Program-made: the position numbers and the translations under genes
Part shown: positions 1 to 9,861 of the stretch, one piece after another
How the letters are laid out: each line of letters starts with the position of its first letter
How positions within the stretch are numbered: the stretch's first letter is position 1
The notes under the pieces: generated by a model
The model's database searches: none
What the model was told of the DNA's origin: nothing
What the model saw: only the letters and a program-made list of their open reading frames with translations
NCBI GenBank assembly: GCA_900079695.1
Contig: LT599022.1
Span: 2,610,001-2,674,000 of the forward strand
Reading direction: 5' to 3'
Length of the DNA stretch: 64,000 nt
DNA from: an uncultured Alphaproteobacteria bacterium
Lineage (GTDB): Bacteria > Pseudomonadota > Alphaproteobacteria > Rhodospirillales > Rhodospirillaceae

Positions 1-308
1 GCAAGACGCTTGCGTTCAACGTGCTGGCGTTACTGCTGACTTTCGTGATGCCCGGCCTGAATATCTTTGTCTTCGTCGCCGTCAACGGCTATCTTGTATC
101 GGTCGAATACTTCGAGATGGTAGCAGTCCGGCGTATGGATCTGCGACAGGCCCAGGCCCTCCGCAAACAGCACTTCCTTCGACTGTGGTGCGCGGGTGCG
201 GTGTTCGCCACCGGCATGGCCGTCCCGGTGATCGGGGTGATCGCGCCGGTCGTCGCGGTGGTGTTCATGGTCCATACCCTCGAGTCCCTGCGCGCGCCCG
301 CGCGTTGA
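1..308 (+). CDS. EI24 / CysZ-like membrane protein, C-terminal part
   Basis: The gene enters from outside the window. The reading frame is open from base 3, and about 101 residues are visible. They contain two hydrophobic stretches (about residues 5-32 and 70-92) around a conserved-looking segment NGYLVSVEYFEMVAVRR. That segment is typical of the EI24 family, which includes the sulfate transporter CysZ and related inner-membrane proteins. A GTG at 21 could mimic a start, but the frame is open upstream and the family is usually more than twice this length, so I treat the 5' end as missing. A bactofilin gene follows in the same direction. The family assignment rests on this short C-terminal part. 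The substrate is unknown. Confidence 0.7.
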   Translation, partial: KTLAFNVLALLLTFVMPGLNIFVFVAVNGYLVSVEYFEMVAVRRMDLRQAQALRKQHFLRLWCAGAVFATGMAVPVIGVIAPVVAVVFMVHTLESLRAPAR

Positions 309-356
309 GTTCCGGTGCGGCCGCCGCCGCGCCCCGAAAAACGGGAGAATGGTTCG

Positions 357-974
357 ATGTTCCGATTGACCGGTCTGGGCCCGGCCCGCGACCTCCCCGA
401 CTCCGAAAAACCCGTCGAGGACTCCGCGCCCGCGATTCTCGACACCGCGCCGCCGCTCAAACCCTTCTCCGCCAAGGGAACCCACATGCCGCCGATCAAA
501 ACCGTTCCGCCGCAATCGCCGCTCCGCACCGAGCTGCCGCGCCGAATTCCCGAAATTCCCGGCAGCCAGCGCAAACCCACCGCCGATTCCCTCGCCGCCG
601 AAGGCAAGAAGCTGGTCGTCGGGCGCGACATCCGTCTCTCCGGCGCGATCTGCTCGTGCGATTGCCTAGTGGTGGAAGGCACGGTGGAAGCCGACCTCTC
701 CGACACCCGCACCATCGTCGTCGCCCGCGGCGGCACCTTCAGCGGCACCGCCACCGTCACCAACGCCGAAATCTCCGGCCTGTTCGAGGGCGAGCTCACC
801 GTCGCCGACACCGTCACGGTGCGCCAGGGCGGCGTCGTCAAGGGCCGGATCAACTACGCCCACATGGTGATGGACCGCGGCGCGACCGTCGAAGGCACGC
901 TCGCGCCGACGCCGCGCAAGAGCCCGCCGGTCAAGGCGTTGATCGGCGGCGAACTCCCCGAAGCCGCCGGCTGA
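357..974 (+). CDS. Bactofilin (polymer-forming cytoskeletal protein)
   Basis: The product is 205 aa. A proline-rich, probably disordered N-terminus of about 80 residues precedes a bactofilin domain. The domain shows the regular short-turn pattern of a right-handed beta helix: GKKLVVGRDIRLSG, then VEGTVEADL, GGTFSGTATV, GLFEGELTV and GGVVKGRI. Bactofilins polymerise without nucleotide into filaments or patches at the membrane and often recruit cell-wall enzymes. I chose ATG 357 because GGGAG lies 9 bases upstream. GTG 315 is in frame but lacks a comparable ribosome site. An internal ATG at 486 also has a good site (AAGGGA), so a shorter form is possible. A small lipoprotein gene follows after 3 bp. 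Confidence 0.85.
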   Translation: MFRLTGLGPARDLPDSEKPVEDSAPAILDTAPPLKPFSAKGTHMPPIKTVPPQSPLRTELPRRIPEIPGSQRKPTADSLAAEGKKLVVGRDIRLSGAICSCDCLVVEGTVEADLSDTRTIVVARGGTFSGTATVTNAEISGLFEGELTVADTVTVRQGGVVKGRINYAHMVMDRGATVEGTLAPTPRKSPPVKALIGGELPEAAG

Positions 975-977
975 GCG

Positions 978-1421
978 GTGCGGACGGCCACCACCCGCGC
1001 GGCGACGGCGCTCGCCATCGCCCTCGGCCTCTCCGCCTGCGCCGGAGCGCCGCAACCGGCGCCGCGACCGGCGGTGGACCCGCGCATCGCCGCCGCGCTC
1101 GAGGCCCTCGCCCACCCGGACCCGCACATCGCGGTCGCCCTGGTGCCGGGCGAGCGGACCCTCGGCACCCCCGACGGCACCCTTCTCAACGGCCTCTCCG
1201 GCGCCGAGGTGGAACTGGTTCTCGGGCCGCCCGGCCGGGTGCGCGTCGACCCACCCGCGCAGGTCTGGCAGTACGATCAGCCGCGCTGCTTCGTCGACGT
1301 GTTCCTCTATACCGACGACGGCGAAACCCGCGTCGTCTACGTTCAGGAACGCTCCCGCGAGGTCAAGAAGGTGCCGCCCGGGGTCTGCATCGGCGGCGTG
1401 TGGATGGCACGTCAGCGCTGA
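978..1421 (+). CDS. Small lipoprotein of unknown function
   Basis: The product is 147 aa. It begins with an arginine-containing, alanine-rich signal sequence ending in a lipobox, LGLSAC, so Cys21 or so is probably lipidated. The mature part is about 125 residues with a proline-rich linker and a compact domain containing LNGLSGAEVELVLGPPGRVRVDPPA, then a Cys at each end of the last third (QPRCFVDVF, PPGVCIGGV) that could form a disulfide. The LSGAEVELVLGPP pattern resembles small outer-membrane assembly (SmpA/BamE-like) lipoproteins, but the match is weak and I do not name a function. The GTG start lies 3 bp after the bactofilin stop. The 3' end overlaps the convergent nth gene by 10 bp. Confidence 0.7.
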   Translation: MRTATTRAATALAIALGLSACAGAPQPAPRPAVDPRIAAALEALAHPDPHIAVALVPGERTLGTPDGTLLNGLSGAEVELVLGPPGRVRVDPPAQVWQYDQPRCFVDVFLYTDDGETRVVYVQERSREVKKVPPGVCIGGVWMARQR

Positions 1422-2062
1422 ATCGTTTTCCCGTCGAAACGACAAATGTCGGGCAGGGGGCAAACACCGCAATTGGGCTTGGGCGCCTTGCACACATAGC
1501 GCCCGTGCAAGATCAGCCAGTGGTGCGCGTGCTGCATGAATTCCATCGGCACCGCCAGTTCCAGCCCTTTCTCGACTTCGAGCGGAGTCTTGCCGGTGGC
1601 GAGCCCGGTGCGGTTGGCCACCCGGAACACGTGGGTATCCACCGCCAGCGTCGGATGCCCGAAGGCGATGTTGAGCACCACGTTGGCGGTCTTGCGCCCG
1701 ACGCCGGGCAGCGATTCCAGCGCCTCGCGGTCCTCCGGCACCTTGCCGCCGAATTCCGCGATCAATCGTTGGCTCAGCGAAATGACATTCTTCGCCTTGG
1801 TCTTGTAAAGCCCGATGGTGCGGATCGCCTCGGCCAGCTTCTCCTCGCCCAGCGCCACCATCTTCTCCGGCGTGTCCACCACCGCGAACAGCGGCCCGGT
1901 CGCCTTGTTCACCCCCTTGTCGGTCGCCTGGGCCGACAACACCACCGCCACCAGCAGGGTATAGGGGTTCACGTGCGCCAACTCCCCCTTCGGTTCCGGA
2001 TTCCCCGCCCGCAGGCGCGCGAACATCTCGTAAATCTCGGATTCGCCCAGAAGAGTCGCCAT
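1412..2062 (-). CDS. nth: Endonuclease III (DNA glycosylase / AP lyase)
   Basis: The product is 216 aa, close to the 211 aa of the E. coli enzyme. It removes oxidised pyrimidines from DNA and nicks the abasic site in base-excision repair. The helix-hairpin-helix LPGVGRKTANVV contains the catalytic lysine. VDTHVFR carries the catalytic aspartate. The C-terminus has the four-cysteine iron-sulfur loop (VCKAPKPNCGVCPLPDIC). The ATG at 2062 is preceded by GGAG at good spacing. A longer upstream open frame runs through repeats and is rejected. dapB lies upstream in the same direction, as in many alphaproteobacteria, but here 373 bp of repeats separate them. Confidence 0.95.
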   Translation of the reverse strand: MATLLGESEIYEMFARLRAGNPEPKGELAHVNPYTLLVAVVLSAQATDKGVNKATGPLFAVVDTPEKMVALGEEKLAEAIRTIGLYKTKAKNVISLSQRLIAEFGGKVPEDREALESLPGVGRKTANVVLNIAFGHPTLAVDTHVFRVANRTGLATGKTPLEVEKGLELAVPMEFMQHAHHWLILHGRYVCKAPKPNCGVCPLPDICRFDGKTIQR

Positions 2063-2085
2063 CGTTCGGTCTCCGCAAAACACAA

Positions 2086-2221
2086 GGCCGGGCGCTGCCC
2101 GGACCCGCGCAGGGCCGGAGGGCCCTGCGTACCCGTTCGCTTTTTCTTTTCCGCTAGCGGGATAACCCCGTCGCGCCGCGGGAAGAGTGTATAGCGCTTC
2201 GCGCCAAAACCAAAACGAATG
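2086..2221 (+). repeat. Dispersed multi-hairpin repeat, copy A
   Basis: This copy begins GGCCGGGCGCTGCCCGGACC, then has a variable GC hairpin (cagggcc...ggccctg), TTTTCCGC, CCGTCGCGCCGCGG, TAGCGCTTCGCGC and CCAAAACCAAAACG. Copy B repeats these blocks in the same order 30 bp downstream. Further copies are at 16040 (inverted) and 36386. Copy A lacks the terminal GGAGGGA/TCCCTCC hairpin found in the others. It contains no credible ORF. It lies between nth and dapB. Confidence 0.8.
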
Positions 2222-2251
2222 GCAGCGCCGGAAGCGCGGATGCCGCGACGC

Positions 2252-2416
2252 GGCCGGGCGCTGCCCGGACCTGCACAGGGCCGGAGGCCCTGTGAACCCG
2301 TTCGCTTTTTCTTTTCCGCGTAGCGGCATAACCCCGTCGCGCCGCGGAAAGAGTGTCCCGCGCTTCGCGCCGGAACCAAAACGAATGGGAGATGCGGAGG
2401 GACCGGGTTCCTCCGC
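2252..2416 (+). repeat. Dispersed multi-hairpin repeat, copy B
   Basis: This is the tandem partner of copy A with the same block order. It ends with an inverted repeat of GCGGAGG around 2394-2416, which lies 20 bp past the dapB stop codon. Together copies A and B fill the 373-bp gap between dapB and nth, in which I see no gene. The terminal hairpin could end dapB transcription, but there is no run of T. Confidence 0.8.
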
Positions 2417-2435
2417 GACTTGCCTTCCCGAAACC

Positions 2436-3236
2436 TTACAGCCCGAGCACGTCGACCATCGTATAGAGGCCGGGCTTCCGGCCCTGGAGCCACTGGGCGG
2501 CGCGCACCGCCCCGGCGGCGTAGATGCCGCGGTTGGAAGCGCGGTGGGTGAGTTCGATGCGTTCGCCGGGTCCGGCGAGGGTGACGACGTGATCGCCGAC
2601 GACGTCGCCGCCGCGCAGGGCGGCAAAGCCGATGTCGCCGGTGCGGCGCTCGCCGGTGTGGCCGTCGCGGGCGCGCTGCGAGACCTCGGCAAGCTCGACG
2701 CCGCGGCCCCGGGCGGCGGCTTCGCCCAGAAGAATGGCGGTGCCGGAGGGTGCGTCGACCTTGTGCTTGTGGTGCATCTCGAAGATTTCGATATCGAACG
2801 CTTCCGGCCCGAGGGCGGCGGCGGCCTTTTCGACGAGGTTGGCGAGCAGGTTGACGCCGAGGCTCATGTTGAACGACTGGACGATCGCGGCGCGCTTCGC
2901 CGCGTCGGCGATCGCCGCGAGATCGGCGGCGGAAAGGCCGGTGGTGCCGATCACCAGGCCGGTGCCGGTTTCGGCGGCGAGCCGGGCGTGGGCGACCGAG
3001 GCGGCGGGAGCGGTGAAGTCGATCACCGCGTCGGCGGCGGCGAACAGCGCGGCGACGTCGGCGGAGACGGCGCGGTCGAGCGGCTTGTCGCCCGCGAGCA
3101 CGCCGAGATCCTGGCCGAGGAACGGCGAGCCCTCGCGCTCGGTGCCGCCCGCGAGGGCGCAGCCCGGGGCGGCGAGAACCTCCTTGAGCAGCATCCGGCC
3201 CATGCGCCCGGCGCAGCCGACGATTCCGATCTTCAT
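2436..3236 (-). CDS. dapB: 4-hydroxy-tetrahydrodipicolinate reductase
   Basis: The product is 266 aa, normal for DapB. It reduces 4-hydroxy-tetrahydrodipicolinate with NAD(P)H in the diaminopimelate/lysine pathway. The N-terminal Rossmann motif is GIVGCAGRMGRM. The substrate-binding and catalytic segment EMHHKHKVDAPSGTA has the family's histidine pair and lysine, and GTTGLS is the family's nucleotide-side loop. The ATG is preceded by a strong GGGGGGA site. The gene is 25 bp upstream of the dnaJ stop region and reads in the same direction as dnaK-dnaJ, so it may be co-transcribed with them. Two copies of the dispersed repeat follow it directly. Confidence 0.96.
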   Translation of the reverse strand: MKIGIVGCAGRMGRMLLKEVLAAPGCALAGGTEREGSPFLGQDLGVLAGDKPLDRAVSADVAALFAAADAVIDFTAPAASVAHARLAAETGTGLVIGTTGLSAADLAAIADAAKRAAIVQSFNMSLGVNLLANLVEKAAAALGPEAFDIEIFEMHHKHKVDAPSGTAILLGEAAARGRGVELAEVSQRARDGHTGERRTGDIGFAALRGGDVVGDHVVTLAGPGERIELTHRASNRGIYAAGAVRAAQWLQGRKPGLYTMVDVLGL

Positions 3237-3261
3237 GGCGGTCCCCCCTGGTGGTGTGCGT

Positions 3262-4413
<1,152 letters not shown>

Positions 4414-4534
4414 CTATCGGATCCGGCCCGCCCGCGGCGGGTCGGGCGCCCCACGCCCGATCGTCTCCCATCCTTCGGAAGCGGGGCGGGGCCCTGCGGC
4501 CTCGCCCCGATCCGTCACCCGAGGGCCGAAGCCC

Positions 4535-6433
<1,899 letters not shown>

Positions 6434-6672
6434 TTTCACCCTCTTCTGTTGCGGCAGGTTCCCGAGGCCCCGGTCCGGAAGGACCTGTGTATAAGCACCC
6501 CGCGAAACCCCCAGGGACATCTTGAAGTTGAATTCCGGATTCCGCGCCGACCCCGCCCCGCGTGGCGAGCATTGGACGGGACGTCGCGGCCGACACTTGT
6601 CCGATTGACACCGGACGATATAAGAAAAGGCTTACCCCGCCGCAACACCCGGAACCGGGCGGCGACAGGGAG

Positions 6673-6702
6673 CTATTAGCACTCTTTCCGCGCGATTGCC
6701 AA
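6673..6702 (-). promoter_or_regulatory. Candidate dnaK promoter overlapping the CIRCE element
   Basis: On the minus strand TTGGCA (6702-6697), an 18-base spacer and TAATAG (6678-6673) resemble a housekeeping promoter pointing at dnaK. Both hexamers fall in or beside the CIRCE half-sites, so HrcA binding would block RNA polymerase. The predicted leader to ATG 6433 is long, about 230 nt. This is inferred from sequence only. Confidence 0.5.
6676..6702. promoter_or_regulatory. CIRCE operator (HrcA binding site)
   Basis: TTAGCACTC at 6676-6684 matches the consensus left arm perfectly. A 9-base spacer follows, then GATTGCCAA at 6694-6702, which matches 7 of 9 positions of GAGTGCTAA. The 9-9-9 geometry is exact. 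It lies between divergent dnaK and the DUF1178 gene, ending 15 bp before the DUF1178 start. hrcA itself is at 38031. Confidence 0.8.
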
Positions 6703-6716
6703 GACCGGAGGGCCAG

Positions 6717-6947
6717 ATGATCCGCTACCGCCTGCGCTGCGACGAAGGACACGCGTTCGACCACTGGTTCGACAACGCCGACGCCGCCGACGCCGAACTC
6801 GCCGCCCGCGCCGTCGCCTGCCCCGATTGCGGCGGCACCGGGGTCGCCAAGGCGATCATGGCCCCCAGCGTCGCCAAGGCCGCCGCGCCGCCCACGCCCT
6901 GCGGCAAGCCGGTGTGCGCCTGCGGCTGCCCGGCGCTCGACGGATGA
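6717..6947 (+). CDS. DUF1178 family zinc-ribbon protein
   Basis: The product is 76 aa. It starts MIRYRLRCDEGHAFDHWFDNAD and contains a CPDCGG knuckle, KAIMAPSVAK, and a cysteine-rich tail (CGKPVCACGC). This is the DUF1178 pattern, a small alphaproteobacterial and betaproteobacterial family of unknown role that probably binds a metal. ATG 6717 has GGAGGG just upstream. A TTG at 6696 is in frame but would place the start inside the CIRCE element. The stop overlaps the next start (ATGA at 6944), so this gene and the DUF1848 gene are very likely translated together. The upstream CIRCE element hints at heat-stress control. Confidence 0.85.
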   Translation: MIRYRLRCDEGHAFDHWFDNADAADAELAARAVACPDCGGTGVAKAIMAPSVAKAAAPPTPCGKPVCACGCPALDG

Positions 6948-7759
6948 TCGTCTCGGCGAGCTACCGCACTGACATTCCCGCGTTCTTCGCGCCCTGGTTC
7001 GAGGACCGTTGGCGGGCGGGCTACGCGCTCGTCCCCAACCCCTACAACCGCAAGCTCCACCGCGTCGGCCTCAATCCCGAGGAAACCGACGCGATGGTGT
7101 TCTGGACCCGCTGGCTGGCGCCGTTCTTCGGCTGCCTCGACCGGGTGTTCGGCGACGGCGTGCCGTTCGTGATCCAATACACCGCCACCGGCCTGGGCGA
7201 GGAGATCGAACCCGGCGTGCCCGACTGGCGGCGCGCGGTCGAAACCATGCACCGCGCCGCCGACCGCTACGGCGCGGGCCGCGTCGTCTGGCGCTTCGAC
7301 CCGATCGTGCTGCGCGAGGGCGAAGACTGGCAGGACACCGCGCTGCGCTTCGCCGCCATCGCCGAGGCGGCGCGGGGGGCGGCCGACGAGGCGATCGTCT
7401 CGTTCACCCAGTTCTACGCCAAGACCCGCCGCGCGCTCGACGCCCTCGCCGCCGCGGGCGGCAGCCGGATCGCCGACCCCTCCGCCGACACCAAGCGCCG
7501 GATTCTCGAAGCCCTCGCCGAGATCGCCCGGCGCAACGGCATGACGCTCGGCGTCTGCGGCCAGCCCGACATCGCCATGGGCGTCCCCGGCGTCGTCGAG
7601 GCCGCCTGCATCGACGCCGACCGCCTCTCCCGCGTCGCCGACCGGCAAATCCCGGCCAGAAACAAACCTCATCGCAACGCCTGCCGCTGCGCCGAATCCC
7701 GGGACATCGGCAGCTTCGCCACCTGCCGCTTCGGCTGCCGCTACTGCTACGCCGCGTAA
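6944..7759 (+). CDS. DUF1848 family protein, probable iron-sulfur protein
   Basis: The product is 271 aa. It begins MIVSASYRTDIPAFF and has PNPYNRKLHRVGL, FWTRW, VVWRFDPIVL and GVCGQPDIA. The C-terminus is NACRCAESRDIG followed by ATCRFGCRYCYA. These features fit DUF1848, an uncharacterised family whose terminal cysteine cluster resembles a radical-SAM-like CxxxCxxC motif but lies at the C-terminus. The reaction is unknown. The start overlaps the DUF1178 stop by the ATGA arrangement. A strong 13-bp-stem hairpin follows the stop. Confidence 0.82.
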   Translation: MIVSASYRTDIPAFFAPWFEDRWRAGYALVPNPYNRKLHRVGLNPEETDAMVFWTRWLAPFFGCLDRVFGDGVPFVIQYTATGLGEEIEPGVPDWRRAVETMHRAADRYGAGRVVWRFDPIVLREGEDWQDTALRFAAIAEAARGAADEAIVSFTQFYAKTRRALDALAAAGGSRIADPSADTKRRILEALAEIARRNGMTLGVCGQPDIAMGVPGVVEAACIDADRLSRVADRQIPARNKPHRNACRCAESRDIGSFATCRFGCRYCYAA

Positions 7760-7768
7760 CGCCCCGGC

Positions 7769-7797
7769 TGCGCGGGGAGACCCGGTCTCCCCGCGCA
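7769..7797. terminator. Perfect inverted repeat, bidirectional terminator candidate
   Basis: TGCGCGGGGAGAC (7769-7781) and its exact complement at 7785-7797 enclose a 3-base loop. It sits between convergent genes (DUF1848 stop 7759, unknown gene stop 7806). No long T run follows, so termination may be weak or factor-dependent. Confidence 0.6.
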
Positions 7798-7805
7798 TTC
7801 GAACG

Positions 7806-8303
7806 CTACAGCTCCTTCACCTTGCCTTCGATGTCCTTACACAGGAGAGACGGCTCCGGCGGCTTTTCGATCTCTTTGCCGTCGATTTCCACGGACACGG
7901 AAGACGTGCCCTTCACTGCGTTCCAGGCGTCCCGCGTCAGTCTGATCATCGTACTGGAGCGGTTGTACAGCTCCGGGGTGACGAGAATCGGATGAGGATT
8001 CGGACCACTTCTCCCGGCTTTTCGGTAGCGATCCGCGATATGAACCGTGGTTCCGTTCCACGCCATCGCCCGCAGCAGTTCCTTTCGGAACGTCTTGGAC
8101 ATCGCGACACCCCGGATCGGCCGGATATCGCCCCAGTTGCCGCCTTCGTCACAGAACGGCTGGAACGGAATCGACGGCGTCTCCTGGTACAAGCGCTCCT
8201 TGTACTCCGCCCGCTCCGCCGCCAGCCACGCGATCGCCGCGCACGCCACCGGCAACGCCGCCTGACTGAACCGCCGGTAAAGTTCCTTGTGCCGCTCCTT
8301 CAC
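7806..8303 (-). CDS. Hypothetical protein (165 aa)
   Basis: I do not recognise this protein. Starting at GTG 8303, which has AGGAGAG upstream, it runs to 165 aa. It has a charged N-terminus, a short hydrophobic stretch (AALPVACAAIAWLAAE, about residues 13-28) that could be a weak membrane anchor, a middle with WGDIRPIRGVAMSK, and a charged C-terminus ending KDIEGKVKEL. Its start overlaps the stop of the upstream 71-aa gene by GTGA, so the two are probably translated together. The local DNA is visibly less GC-rich than the neighbours, and no housekeeping gene is linked. Together these suggest a horizontally acquired pair. Confidence 0.6.
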   Translation of the reverse strand: MKERHKELYRRFSQAALPVACAAIAWLAAERAEYKERLYQETPSIPFQPFCDEGGNWGDIRPIRGVAMSKTFRKELLRAMAWNGTTVHIADRYRKAGRSGPNPHPILVTPELYNRSSTMIRLTRDAWNAVKGTSSVSVEIDGKEIEKPPEPSLLCKDIEGKVKEL

Positions 8304-8515
8304 GGGTCTCTCCTTTTCGCCGTCGCCTGCCCGCCGGTCCAATCGAAGTCCGGTTCTCCCAATCGACCGTCGGGGCCGATCGGGATGCTGCCGGTAACCT
8401 TGCCGCCCCACCCTCCGATCATCTCGAAGGTCTTCGCCTTGCCGCGCGTTTCCTGCTCGATCATCTCGTCGCCGGTGACCGGACCGCGGGACCATCGTGC
8501 TCTTTTGCCATACAT
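8300..8515 (-). CDS. Hypothetical protein (71 aa)
   Basis: This is a short unrecognised protein. It has a basic N-terminus (MYGKRARWSRG) and a glycine-rich middle (MIGGWGGKVTGSIPIGPDGRLGEPDFDWTGG), with no signal peptide or membrane segment. The start at 8515 has no clear ribosome site, and internal ATGs exist, so the true N-terminus is uncertain. Its main support is the GTGA overlap with the next gene and an AT-rich, promoter-like region upstream (about 8575-8640). It may form a two-gene unit with the 165-aa gene. Confidence 0.45.
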   Translation of the reverse strand: MYGKRARWSRGPVTGDEMIEQETRGKAKTFEMIGGWGGKVTGSIPIGPDGRLGEPDFDWTGGQATAKRRDP

Positions 8516-8681
8516 CGGGCCAACGCTGTGCCGAACTCCGACGCCAGGAGTCCGCCGTGCGGGCGGAAGGGAGCCCTTATGAAATTACGAAAAATAGATA
8601 TGATTGCGATATTTATGCCGTATTTCGATATTTTTATCCCGGAAACCGCCGCCGGGGCCTCCGGCGGCGGTTGCGGTGGGG

Positions 8682-9143
8682 TTACGCCTCGCCCTGGGGT
8701 TCGCCCATGCGCTGGCGGAACATGTCGACGAAGTCGATCGGCGCGATCATCAGCGGCGGGAAACCGGCGTCGCGGGTGGTGGAGGCGATCACCGCGCGGG
8801 CGAACGGGAAGAGGTGGCGCGGCACCTCGATGAACAGCATCGGCTGGATGTGCTCTTCCGCCACGTTGAGGGTGACGATGCCGCAGAATTCCAGCTCGAC
8901 CAGGAAGGCGACCTTCTCGCCCGCCTTCGCCTCGACCTTCAGCAGCAGGTCGACCTCGTACATGTTCGCGTGGAGCTGCGCGGCCTTGACGTCGACGTCG
9001 ATGCCGATCGCCGGGCCGTTGCCGTTCGCCATGTCGGCGAAGATTTCCGGCACGTGCGGCGCCTCGAAGGAGAGGTCCTTGATGAACTGGCCGTTGATCG
9101 CGAGCGGCGGCTGATTCTCGGCGGCCTGGGCGTCTTCACTCAT
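8682..9143 (-). CDS. secB: Protein-export chaperone SecB
   Basis: The product is 153 aa, the usual length. It keeps secreted precursors unfolded and hands them to SecA at the inner membrane. Family segments are present: AINGQFIKDLSFEAPHVP, VEAKAGEKVAFLVELEFCGI and HLFPFARAVIASTTRDAGFPPLMIAPIDF. The acidic, glutamine-rich ends are typical. ATG 9143 has GGAGAG upstream. fxsA lies upstream in the same direction. In many alphaproteobacteria secB is next to dnaQ near the origin, but here dnaQ is 32 kb away. Confidence 0.96.
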   Translation of the reverse strand: MSEDAQAAENQPPLAINGQFIKDLSFEAPHVPEIFADMANGNGPAIGIDVDVKAAQLHANMYEVDLLLKVEAKAGEKVAFLVELEFCGIVTLNVAEEHIQPMLFIEVPRHLFPFARAVIASTTRDAGFPPLMIAPIDFVDMFRQRMGEPQGEA

Positions 9144-9213
9144 AGTGCGTCTCTCCGTTCGGATGGTTGTCGTGGTGATGCGATAGCGCGCTTCGGCGCG
9201 GAACGCAAATCGT

Positions 9214-9705
9214 TCAGGTGCGCTTGGAGTCGTCGGGCGGCGGCAGCGGTTCGAGCGGCTCGACCGGCCCCTCCGGCGTGCCCTCGGGCGGAGTCTCGAC
9301 GACCGTGAACTCGGCCTCGATCACGCCGTCGTCGCGCCGCCGCGCCGCCTGGGCGGCGGTGCGGGCGGCGAACGCCGCGCCGAGCGCGGTGCGCAAGGGC
9401 GCGATCAGCAGCAGCAGGCCGATCGCGTCGGTGAGGAAGCCGGGCACGATCAGCAGCACCGAGGCGAACGACAGCGCCGCGCCCTCGAACATTTCGCCCA
9501 CCGGCATCTTGCCCTGGCGCATCGCGTCGTGGACCTTGCGGGCGGTCACCCAGCCGGTGATGCGCAGCAGATTGACGCCCGCGATCGCCGACAGGATCGC
9601 CCAGCCGAGCACCGGCAGCACCCCGACCTCGCGGCCGACGACGATCAGCCCGGCGAGCTCGAGCACCGGCAATGCGAGCAGAAGGATGGCGAACGGGAAC
9701 GGCAT
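9214..9705 (-). CDS. fxsA: FxsA family cytoplasmic membrane protein
   Basis: The product is 163 aa. Four hydrophobic segments fill the first 115 residues, including MPFPFAILLLALPVLELAGL, the family hallmark GREVGVLPVLGWAILSAIAG, and FASVLLIVPGFLTDAIGLLLLI. A basic then acidic proline-rich tail follows. FxsA is known in E. coli for suppressing F-plasmid exclusion of phage T7, but its normal role is unclear. AAAGGA precedes the ATG. The gene is divergent from the Tim44-like gene and shares a 156-bp promoter region with it. Confidence 0.9.
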   Translation of the reverse strand: MPFPFAILLLALPVLELAGLIVVGREVGVLPVLGWAILSAIAGVNLLRITGWVTARKVHDAMRQGKMPVGEMFEGAALSFASVLLIVPGFLTDAIGLLLLIAPLRTALGAAFAARTAAQAARRRDDGVIEAEFTVVETPPEGTPEGPVEPLEPLPPPDDSKRT

Positions 9706-9861
9706 GCTTGTCCTTTGCCTAGGGAACGCTTAGTTTCTCAAGGAGGAAACCCGGGCTGGCGGCGCGTGCCGCCGATCATGGACGATTTCGGCGACGCGCG
9801 TCCATCGTTCTTTCCGTCCGGGCGCCCGCAGCCGCAGTTCGTTTTCCACCTGGAGCCGCCG

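Noticed and set aside
2086-2416. A CRISPR array at the tandem repeats
   Set aside because: There are only two long, imperfect units with one 30-bp spacer and no cas genes. The same element occurs singly elsewhere.
6434-6665. An RpoH-type promoter in the dnaK leader
   Set aside because: CTTCAAG and CTTATAC are present on the coding strand but about 25 bases apart, outside the usual range. I could not support a heat-shock sigma site.
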